Of a DNA stretch of 64,000 nt, positions 1 through 6,374 are shown in pieces (the stretch's first letter is position 1; every line of letters begins with the position of its first letter). The stretch lies in assembly GCF_017161445.1 (NCBI RefSeq), contig NZ_CP071060.1, positions 2,046,001-2,110,000 of the forward strand. The letters are read 5' to 3'. The position numbers and the translations under genes are program-made. The notes below the pieces were generated by a model that saw nothing but the letters and a program-made list of their open reading frames with translations, was not told the DNA's origin and ran no database searches. This stretch comes from Niveibacterium microcysteis (lineage in GTDB: Bacteria > Pseudomonadota > Gammaproteobacteria > Burkholderiales > Rhodocyclaceae).

Positions 1-3
1 GTC

Positions 4-939
4 ATGCGTCCATTTTCCATCAAGATTTTCGTCCCCTCTGGTGACCCGGAAGGTGTTCGCGTTGTGCTGCGCGATGACTGGCCCGGCAAGGCCATCGTCT
101 TTCCACGCGAACTGCTCGGTGAAGTGAAGGGGCGCCGTGAGTACCAGCAGCCAGGCGTGTATCTGCTCTCAGGTGGTAAGCGCTTGTATATCGGCGAAGG
201 CGATCCGGTAGGCGACAGGCTGGACGACCATGCCCGGAAGAAACCGTTCTGGAAGAAAGCGATCTTCTTCACCGCTGAAGGCGGCAGGCTCAACAAGGCC
301 CATGTGCAACACTTGGAAAGCCGACTGTGCGCGCTCGCCAAGGATGCAGGGCTGGCGGAACTGGAGAACGGCAACCAGCCCGCAATCCCGGCACTGAGCG
401 AAGAGGAATACGCCTCTGCCGAAAATTTCCTGCGCGAAATTTTGATCATGCTGCCACTGCTGGGGTTCTGGCAGTTCGATGATGACAGCGAGGAAGAGAC
501 CGAAGCAGCCTTTCAGGAAGAAGCAGAGCAGAAGGTCGCCAGCGTTCGACTGGGTAAGCGCGCCAACCTGTACTCATCGTTGCCGCGTGGCATGTGCTTC
601 ACCTTCAAGAGTACTGCAGAAGCGAAGGCGGAGTTGGAGCTGGTTGATTCAGGTGTCATCGTGCGCAAGGGCAGCCAAGCAACGCTTGAGGTGAAGCAGC
701 ACTTCGAGATTCACGGCGCCAGCTACGCAGCCAAGCGACGGGAGCTGATCGAGTCCGGTGTTCTGCAAGTACACGGCGCACATTACGTCTTCATGCAGGA
801 CCAGTTCTTTTCCTCGGCGTCGGCAGCGGCATCGGTGATCGCGGGCCAGAATCAAAACGCTGATCACTGGGTAGCAGCATCGGGTGAGAACTTGGGCGAC
901 CTGCTGCGCAAGGCTCGCAGCCCTGGTGTAGCCCCTTAA
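4..939 (+). CDS. GIY-YIG nuclease-like protein with C-terminal DUF4357
   Basis: A 311-residue protein. The GIY-YIG fold signature is readable: GVY at residues 51-53, YIG at 62-64, an Arg at 72 in the following helix and a Glu at about 105. The C-terminal ~80 residues (GSQATLEV onward, ending GENLGDLL) resemble DUF4357, which often follows GIY-YIG domains in mobile elements and restriction-linked proteins. It is likely a DNA-binding or DNA-cutting protein, but the substrate is unknown. The start ATG lies 3 bases from the window edge, so an upstream ribosome-binding site or a longer protein cannot be checked. Its accessory-gene neighbours suggest transfer. Confidence 0.72.
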   Translation: MRPFSIKIFVPSGDPEGVRVVLRDDWPGKAIVFPRELLGEVKGRREYQQPGVYLLSGGKRLYIGEGDPVGDRLDDHARKKPFWKKAIFFTAEGGRLNKAHVQHLESRLCALAKDAGLAELENGNQPAIPALSEEEYASAENFLREILIMLPLLGFWQFDDDSEEETEAAFQEEAEQKVASVRLGKRANLYSSLPRGMCFTFKSTAEAKAELELVDSGVIVRKGSQATLEVKQHFEIHGASYAAKRRELIESGVLQVHGAHYVFMQDQFFSSASAAASVIAGQNQNADHWVAASGENLGDLLRKARSPGVAP

Positions 940-983
940 CCAACCTTCACTCCCGACCAAAAACCTACACCAGTCACATACGA

Positions 984-1008
984 CAACTCCGCTACGAGGG
1001 CGGAGTTG
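984..1008. terminator. 9-bp perfect hairpin after the GIY-YIG gene
   Basis: CAACTCCGC at 984-992 pairs perfectly with GCGGAGTTG at 1000-1008 across a 7-base loop, 45 bases after the GIY-YIG stop. No T-run follows, so it is a weak terminator candidate or an operator-like dyad. Confidence 0.35.
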
Positions 1009-1027
1009 ATGGCAGCGATACAGGCGA

Positions 1028-1386
1028 CTATGCGTCAGTCCAGAGCTTGCCCGCATCCAGATCCGGGAAGCCCTCCTTGAAGCGGTCGACGATTGCGACG
1101 GGCTCAGGCATTCGGAGCACGGAGTGCGGCGCGAGCCCATTGCCCTTGCGCGAGGAGTTTTTTACATCATTCAGACAGGTCGGCAAACCTGTAAGCTCAT
1201 TTGACGGAGAAGCGGGGCTGCTGGCGGGACACCTGTGCCGCCAGCACGGCATCAGCTCCGTAGAGCGCTGCCGTAGGAACATCTCCATCGACAACATTGA
1301 ACGAACGGATCGCGAGCGCTTGATGTCGCGCCAAGTGTTCTTCTGGATGCTGAAGAGGTCCGGGATCTCGAAGACACAACTGCGAT
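1028..1386 (-). other. gene-poor stretch with possible decayed coding remnants
   Basis: This region follows the recombinase stop (leftward). Two minus-strand frames look partly protein-like: one ends MPEPVAIVDRFKEGFPDLD... at 1028, and another carries IRSFNVVDGDVPTAALYGAD and stops at about 1197. They are in different frames and match no family I recognise. They may be remnants of a gene broken by insertion or decay, or chance frames in GC-rich DNA. No RNA gene is visible. Confidence 0.2.
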
Positions 1387-2307
1387 CTAACGTGCCGCAC
1401 CTAGTACCTTGGTTGCCGCGTTGTTTTGCCAAAGTTCCGCGTCGCGAATGTAGCGCGATAGCATTGCGTCGCTTCTGTGTCCCGTTATTTGACGGATCTT
1501 CCATGACGGAACGCCGGCTCGTGCAGCTTCTGTGACGAGTCCGGCGCGTAAACTGTGCGCGGAGTACTTGTCTGGATCTTCGCCAACGCTTGAAACGCGC
1601 TGTTTGACGATCTCAGAGATGTACGCCGCGGATAGTCGCTGTTCGCGCACGCGGCCTGAGCGCGCAAGACGTCTAAAGACAGGTCCGGCGTCAATCTTCG
1701 CCAGTTTGAGCCATGATTCGAGTGCTCTGACGGGGCAAAGGCTGCCGCCCGTCGCAGGGACAGGAATCGAGCGTCCTATCTGCTCTTGGTCTGTTTTGCT
1801 GCGTTTCAGCCGGATGAGAATACCCTCCGGAGTGCGCTTCAAGTCTGCTACGCACAGCGCCTCCAGTTCCGACCGCCGGAACGCTCCGGCGAATCCCAGC
1901 AATAGCAGTGCGCGATCGCGGTAGTCGAGCGGCGTGCGCGCCATGGTTTTGATGATCCGTGACAAGAGCGTCCTCGTGACCGGTTCCGCTTGTCGTTGTG
2001 CCGAGCCAAACCGCCGCTTTGCACCCCGTAATGCAGCACGTACTTCGGCCGAGTCGGTGGGGGAGGGTAGTCCTAGCTCGGCGTGTGCATGGCGAATCGC
2101 ATTCAATCGGCGCTGAATAGTCGCAATGGTGTGCCATCCGGCAAACTCTGCGATGTAATTTGCTACAACGCTGCCTGAGGCCGGGACTGTACCGCCGAAT
2201 GCTACGAAGTGACGCATATCGGACTCGTATGCGCGCCGCGTAGTGTTGGACAGCGATGCTGCAATACATAGACTTAGCGCATCGTTTCCGCTCGATGACT
2301 TGGTCAC
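1387..2307 (-). CDS. tyrosine recombinase / phage-type site-specific integrase
   Basis: A 306-residue protein from a GTG at 2307, chosen because GGAG lies 6 bases upstream; the longer frame to 2418 would overlap the upstream gene by 50 bases. The N-terminal SAM-like DNA-binding region (SNTTRRAYESDMRHFVAF) is followed by a catalytic domain with Arg in AGAFRRSELEAL, HSLRAG as the H-x-x-R box, GHRS as the second His box and the Tyr in MLSRYIRD. All catalytic residues are present, so the enzyme should be active. It is the third gene of a leftward operon behind a small plasmid-type protein and a cysteine-peptidase-like protein. It differs from the P4-type integrase at 9.8-11.0 kb, so two mobility events are represented. 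Confidence 0.88.
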   Translation of the reverse strand: MTKSSSGNDALSLCIAASLSNTTRRAYESDMRHFVAFGGTVPASGSVVANYIAEFAGWHTIATIQRRLNAIRHAHAELGLPSPTDSAEVRAALRGAKRRFGSAQRQAEPVTRTLLSRIIKTMARTPLDYRDRALLLLGFAGAFRRSELEALCVADLKRTPEGILIRLKRSKTDQEQIGRSIPVPATGGSLCPVRALESWLKLAKIDAGPVFRRLARSGRVREQRLSAAYISEIVKQRVSSVGEDPDKYSAHSLRAGLVTEAARAGVPSWKIRQITGHRSDAMLSRYIRDAELWQNNAATKVLGAAR

Positions 2308-2368
2308 ATTGTTTCTCCGCTGTGAATTGGTGCTTGAAATTAGTCGCGCTAAGTCATGATTAGCGTGA

Positions 2369-3040
2369 CTACACGACTGGTTTTGTCTCTGAACTCGCTG
2401 CCAGCTTGACCGCGCCATACAGATGAATGCGGCGATTCACTCCACCGTCAGCGACGTAGTCAGTCGGGCGGAGGAACTGACCACGCAACGCGAGCTCGAT
2501 TCGCGCGTTGTGCGGTGTAAGTGTTGGCGAAACCTGCCCGGAGTCGATGCAAAGAATCGCTGTTGGCTGATCGCCAGCATTTAGCCGGCGATGTTCGACG
2601 CCGACCGCCAAAGTCCAATGCGCCTCGCCTCTACGATTCTTGAAAGCGAGCGCTACGACGCTGCCTTTTTCGAGCGCTTTGATCGTTCGTTCGATCAGTA
2701 TCCGCGGCGTGCCGCTGATGCGCTGTACTGACCCGAAGACATTGAGCTGCGTTGCAAGACGTACAAGGTCGCTGAGGGTGGTGCCATCGAAAAAGTGTTC
2801 TCGGCTCGCCTCGTAGAAGCTGCGGCGTTCGGAGTCGCGAGCGCGTCTGCACTTTTCAAAAGAAACCGAGGAACCGTGTGCTCTAGCCGCAGTGAGCAGG
2901 CAGTAAATTCCGCAGGCTCCGTCCAATTCGCCCTGGCCGTAGAAAACCCTGCTGGTCCCACCGTTCGCGCGCACTGCGCGGAGAGTTGCGCCGGGCACTA
3001 GCGATCCGACAAATTCATGACGCAGAATATCACTCATCAT
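2369..3040 (-). CDS. putative C39-like (papain-fold) cysteine peptidase
   Basis: A 223-residue protein not assigned to a named family. Three segments have the order and spacing of a papain-like C39 peptidase: Cys43 in LDGACGIYCLL, His140 in GEAHWTLAVG and Asp165 in ILCIDSG. There is no signal peptide or transmembrane segment, so it is probably cytoplasmic. Translation starts at the ATGATG at 3040/3037, and the first A overlaps the TAA stop of the upstream gene, so the two are coupled. It lies between a small plasmid-type gene and a tyrosine recombinase; a role in processing a partner is inference. It could also be an inactive papain-fold regulator. Confidence 0.5.
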   Translation of the reverse strand: MMSDILRHEFVGSLVPGATLRAVRANGGTSRVFYGQGELDGACGIYCLLTAARAHGSSVSFEKCRRARDSERRSFYEASREHFFDGTTLSDLVRLATQLNVFGSVQRISGTPRILIERTIKALEKGSVVALAFKNRRGEAHWTLAVGVEHRRLNAGDQPTAILCIDSGQVSPTLTPHNARIELALRGQFLRPTDYVADGGVNRRIHLYGAVKLAASSETKPVV

Positions 3041-3333
3041 TAGTACTCTTCGGGAAGAAGAATCGTGGTGGACGAGCGATCTGCTTCCGTGATGATCCAT
3101 ACAGTTGTGAAGCCGCCAACAGAGAACGCGGAGAGAATTCTTGAGCCGTCATTTACAGCAGAGGTGTTCGCTGTCGCGTCTTCTTCGCAAACGCAGCCCC
3201 AGTCTCCGGACGCATGCCGGAAAAGCAGGCTGGATGGTGACTGATTGAAATTGGCCAGCAGATCAAGTGCTCCCGGTGTGATTAATGTTCGGCCGAGCGG
3301 AAATAGTGGTTGCGGTAACAGAAAGGCGTTCAT
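3040..3333 (-). CDS. small plasmid-associated protein of unknown function
   Basis: 97 residues, beginning MNAFLLPQPLFPLGRTLITP, with a start at 3333 supported by GGAG 7 bases upstream. The pattern LGRTLITPGALDLL...HASGDWGCV...GSRILSAF...VWIITEADRSSTTILLPEEY matches, from memory, a small protein common on plasmids and integrated elements and annotated only as plasmid-related. The function is unknown. It is the first gene of a three-gene leftward operon and overlaps the next by one base (TAATG). A good promoter lies 125-150 bases upstream. Confidence 0.7.
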   Translation of the reverse strand: MNAFLLPQPLFPLGRTLITPGALDLLANFNQSPSSLLFRHASGDWGCVCEEDATANTSAVNDGSRILSAFSVGGFTTVWIITEADRSSTTILLPEEY

Positions 3334-3457
3334 GACAAATCTCCGAGCGATAGGCGTGAGAAGTCCTCCGAGTGGAGGCCGGATCAAAGTAGCGACGATT
3401 TATAATTGGCCGAACTAGCCGAGAGATGAATTGCGATGCAATAAAGACCGCGTGTTA

Positions 3458-3486
3458 ATTATATATCAAATTGCAGATTAATTCAA
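3458..3486 (-). promoter_or_regulatory. sigma-70-type promoter for the leftward peptidase/recombinase operon
   Basis: On the minus strand there is a -35-like TTGAAT (3481-3486), a 17-base spacer and a perfect -10 TATAAT (3458-3463). Transcription would start near 3450, leaving a leader of ~117 bases before the 3333 ATG. The surrounding 3334-3598 is the most AT-rich stretch of the window. It repeats related words (AATTCAATGCAATTGAT and GAATTGATGCAT) that could be operators. Confidence 0.6.
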
Positions 3487-3598
3487 TGCAATTGATATCG
3501 TCGTTTGAATTGATGCATTTCGCTCAGAACGCTAGTCGCATTCTCAATAATTAAGTCCGCGCTCGTCTGATGGCGTTTAATGAATGGTATAGACTGAA

Positions 3599-3636
3599 AA
3601 CGCCTCGCCATACGAGATCTCGTATGGCGAGGCGTT
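3599..3636 (-). terminator. 38-bp perfect palindrome after the replication gene
   Basis: Positions 3599-3636 are a perfect palindrome centred on AGATCT, with arms AACGCCTCGCC / GGCGAGGCGTT and no unpaired loop. On the minus strand it is followed by TTTTCAG, so it can terminate the replication gene, which stops two bases before it. The length and perfection are more than a terminator needs; a replication or recombination role is possible. Confidence 0.6.
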
Positions 3637-3638
3637 GA

Positions 3639-4703
3639 TCACTTTCTTAGTTTGCAGCCGGATAAATGGCTTACGCTCTTGGGTACGCCGACTTCCCATG
3701 GTTCTTTTGAGAACGAAAGGCAGACCCTCTCTTTGATAGCATTCCTTATGTCTGACAAATTGATGCCGAGAGTACTAGCCTCTTTTTGCAGTCGCCGAAT
3801 CGAGGCGTCCGAATAGACTGAGCGCAACAATCCACCATGCGCCGCGTAGCTAACGGCGCGGCGCAGGCTCGGCGACGCCGATATTGGTAGTTCTGGTTCT
3901 TGCCCGACCACGATCGGTTGGAGTCCTAGTATGCGTTCAAACGGAGCGAATAGATCGCTGAATACGAGATCGGCGGTCTCTGGACTCCAGTCTGAGCGCA
4001 TTGTCAGCCCAAGCCTCTTTAGCGTTGGATACTTGACGCGTATCTCGAATCGCAGAAGTCCCCGAGTCGCATCGAGTAGCTTGTCTTGGTTGTATCGCTT
4101 ACTGCTGGTCTTGTCTTTGCTGTACTCAATGAATTTGTCGTAGGCGGTGATCGTATAGTCCCGCTCGTTGGTGGAAAAGCGGACTGATTCGTCTGGATAG
4201 ATGTACGTAAATAGCTTTTGTGCTTGTGTGCGTAGTGCTATCTCGTTGATGGCGTTACTTACGTCTGCTTCCATTGCCAAGCGTACGTGGCGAACGATGC
4301 TGACCTGATTGATTCTGCACGTGCGTGAGCTGGGCAACCGCCATGTAGGGTCAATGCTATTTTGAATATGCTCCTCAAGTAGTTTTGCGAGCTTCCTGGT
4401 TGTGAGAATTAGATCGTCGCTTCCATAAATGTTATGGCCGTGGAGGACTTTGATGCTTGCATGTGCTTGGAGTTTGGTTCCGCCGATGATGCGATAACAG
4501 AGCCGATGTTTCTTGACGAATTTGCCTGGCGCTACGGCATAGTTTTGTGCGAACCAACGCTGCGAGCCATTCTCGTCATAGAGTACGGCGGTCGAGGTCC
4601 TCGTCTTGATTGTCGCTGGCAAAGAGAAGTGCACTTCGTCGACGACAGTTCTATTGGGATGATAGGTCGCTTTACGTTCGAAATTGATCATTTTGATCAC
4701 CAT
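3639..4703 (-). CDS. phage/plasmid replication protein, gene II/X type
   Basis: 354 residues, similar in layout to replication initiators of filamentous phages and related plasmids (gene II/X, RstA-like), which nick DNA for rolling-circle replication. Supporting stretches are the N-terminal beta-rich part with YRIIGGTKLQAHASIKVLHG, a central YTITAYDKFIEYSKDK segment (an aromatic/Tyr motif typical of the family) and LLRFEIRVKYPTLKRLG. No signal peptide or membrane segment. Two starts are possible: 4703 (MVIKM), or 4691 (MINFERK) with GGTGAT just ahead, which resembles the usual family start. The AlpA-like gene lies ~60 bases upstream and is probably co-transcribed. No phage coat, assembly or zot-like gene is visible, so this is a replicon remnant or satellite rather than a full prophage. 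Confidence 0.72.
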   Translation of the reverse strand: MVIKMINFERKATYHPNRTVVDEVHFSLPATIKTRTSTAVLYDENGSQRWFAQNYAVAPGKFVKKHRLCYRIIGGTKLQAHASIKVLHGHNIYGSDDLILTTRKLAKLLEEHIQNSIDPTWRLPSSRTCRINQVSIVRHVRLAMEADVSNAINEIALRTQAQKLFTYIYPDESVRFSTNERDYTITAYDKFIEYSKDKTSSKRYNQDKLLDATRGLLRFEIRVKYPTLKRLGLTMRSDWSPETADLVFSDLFAPFERILGLQPIVVGQEPELPISASPSLRRAVSYAAHGGLLRSVYSDASIRRLQKEASTLGINLSDIRNAIKERVCLSFSKEPWEVGVPKSVSHLSGCKLRK

Positions 4704-4762
4704 TGTAAAAGTTAAAGAGAACAGCTAAACGCTGTTTCCCATCAGCTCTTCTGTGAGCTGCG

Positions 4763-5053
4763 TTATGAGATGTCGCTATGCCTGCGTTGTGTAGCTTTGT
4801 CCTTAAGCCACGTCTCGACCTCTGTGCGTATGAAAACTGTGCTGCGACCGATCTTGATCGGGTGCGGGACGCGCCCGAGTGTGATGTCGTTGTAGATACT
4901 TGATCTACTTCGCTTGAGAGCTGCAGCCAGTTCGCGGATCGTGACCACTTCAATTACTCTGTTGGCTTGGTTGGCGGTGTGGGTGTCTTTGCGAAGCGTG
5001 CGTTGATCCTGAGTTAGCTGCGTCAAGTCGTCTTTGGTTGGTGTGTCGTGCAT
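4763..5053 (-). CDS. AlpA/excisionase-like helix-turn-helix protein
   Basis: 96 residues from an ATG at 5053, preceded by GAGG 8 bases upstream; a GTG at 5062 is a less likely start. The C-terminal half, TIRELAAALKRSRSSIYNDI...VPHPIKIGRSTVFIRTEVETWL, is a winged helix-turn-helix of the AlpA/MerR-like excisionase type, which binds short DNA sites and controls excision or replication of integrated elements. The N-terminal ~35 residues are polar and probably disordered. It precedes the replication gene in the same direction. A cluster of G-tract repeats lies 80-250 bases upstream and is a candidate binding region. Confidence 0.75.
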   Translation of the reverse strand: MHDTPTKDDLTQLTQDQRTLRKDTHTANQANRVIEVVTIRELAAALKRSRSSIYNDITLGRVPHPIKIGRSTVFIRTEVETWLKDKATQRRHSDIS

Positions 5054-5131
5054 GGCTTTCACCTCGTCTGATGAGACTCGCGGTTGCGTCGTCTCTCCCT
5101 CATTTACAGCTGCGATTTGTTTCGCCAGAAG

Positions 5132-5297
5132 TCGGGGGAATAATCGGGGGGGGCGGCACGGACAGCAGGGGTTGGCACAGAATGCAGCAGATCTCGGGGG
5201 ACAAAATCGGGGGAAAATGCTGATGTTCGTCTTGATACTCTGATATCGGGGGAATAATCCGGGGGGGCGATGTGGCCGTTCGCACTTCGGCGGGGGG
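5132..5297 (+). repeat. three G-tract repeats (seven runs of 5-8 G) between divergent genes
   Basis: The motif TCGGGGGA-(3-5 bases)-TCGGGGG recurs at 5132, 5194 and 5246 (the third with TCC before the second run). It gives G runs at 5134-5138, 5146-5153, 5196-5200, 5209-5213, 5248-5252 and 5261-5267, plus a seventh at 5292-5297. All runs are on the plus strand, and each repeat carries two, so neighbours could form G-quadruplexes. They lie between the leftward AlpA-like gene and the rightward 265-residue gene. They may be regulator sites, replication iterons or a structural element. Together with the flanks this covers the gene-free stretch 5054-5375. Confidence 0.7.
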
Positions 5298-5375
5298 CGA
5301 ACGATTGGAGGCGACGTCTAGCTCTGCGTACATTGGACGCTACGCCACCGGAGTGATGACAGGTTGGAGGAGCGA

Positions 5376-6173
5376 GTGAAACGAAAGAATGGTGATGTGG
5401 TGCAGGAGCGGGACGATTGGAGCCCGAAATATGCGATCGTTCGAATCTTTGGAAATTACGCGACTAGCAATGAACGAGACCGCAAGCTGTGGATGGGCGA
5501 AGTGCAAGACGTGCTAAAGCGCGGAGGACTTGCCAGCGATCTAGATGGAGAATGGAGTCAAAATATTCGTCTTGCTTTGCCTAAGCTAGTAATGCATCTC
5601 CACGATGGACCCTCGTTAATGATGCGGCGGCATCCAGTCGTTTGGGCGAAAATAGCCACGGAGTTGGCTTGGGATCTGATCTCTCCTAGATTCAAATCTA
5701 AATTATTCGATTGGCTATGCCGGCGTGGTGATCGCTGCTATATAGGAAAATGCGGGCCTGATGGCGTTGAAGCTATTAGATCTGCAATCGAGTTTATGGT
5801 TCAACCAATGAATTTTGACCACCTAATTGACGGCCAATATCGCTGGGTTGGCGCTCCAGAGAGGGGTCGGTTAAGATCTGCGACTGCCGTTGTTGGAAGG
5901 GATCGGCTGGAGAGGTTGAGAGTTGCATTGTCGACGCTTTGTGAGTCTGATCGGAATGCCCGTGACAAATTCTTGATTCGTCAGCCTAGTGCAAGTGAAC
6001 GGCCATTCTATTGCGCAATTCGTCAGAGCGATTTGTTAATGGCTTTGAGGGACGTGATGCCGGGCATTGATAGGAATCTAGTTCCTGGGGGACGAAAGAA
6101 AGTCAAAGATGAAACATTGTTCCGGGCGCTTAGAGAGGTTGTTGAGTTCTCAAGAGGTCGTCCAGTCAAGTAG
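5376..6173 (+). CDS. uncharacterised protein in the accessory region
   Basis: 265 residues from a GTG at 5376, chosen because GGAGG ends 5 bases before it; an upstream in-frame TTG at 5364 lies inside that site. I recognise no family. The protein is soluble, basic and Trp-rich, with no signal peptide. Notable stretches are DDWSPKYAIVRIFGNYA, MMRRHPVVWAKIATELAWDLI and CRRGDRCYIGKCGPDGVEA. Codon use is more AT-rich than in the chromosomal genes, consistent with transfer. It reads away from the G-tract cluster and converges on the STAND ATPase gene. Confidence 0.55.
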   Translation: MKRKNGDVVQERDDWSPKYAIVRIFGNYATSNERDRKLWMGEVQDVLKRGGLASDLDGEWSQNIRLALPKLVMHLHDGPSLMMRRHPVVWAKIATELAWDLISPRFKSKLFDWLCRRGDRCYIGKCGPDGVEAIRSAIEFMVQPMNFDHLIDGQYRWVGAPERGRLRSATAVVGRDRLERLRVALSTLCESDRNARDKFLIRQPSASERPFYCAIRQSDLLMALRDVMPGIDRNLVPGGRKKVKDETLFRALREVVEFSRGRPVK

Positions 6174-6374
6174 TCGGCCGAAGGCTGCTACCTAAGTTGT
6201 ACGTGTGACCTGCCATTCATATGTTTCCCCGTGACTTACGATGATGTGCCGTGTCACTAATCGCGGAATCTGGCGGAAGGCGCCTGGTGAGCTGACGCAG
6301 ACATGACTCTGGCCAAGATGGTTAGGTGCTGAGAGGGGTGAGTTCGCACAAAACTCTCGCTTGACCAGAGAAGA

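Noticed and set aside
2308..2418. Longer N-terminus for the tyrosine recombinase (start at 2418)
   Set aside because: It would overlap the peptidase gene by 50 bases and has no ribosome-binding site, while the GTG at 2307 has a well-placed GGAG.
3421..3560. XerCD dif-like site that would mark a filamentous-phage integration
   Set aside because: The AT-rich stretch lacks recognisable XerC and XerD half-sites around a 6-base centre.
5132..5297. CRISPR-like array
   Set aside because: Only three short repeats, unequal spacing and no cas genes; the units are G-tract motifs.
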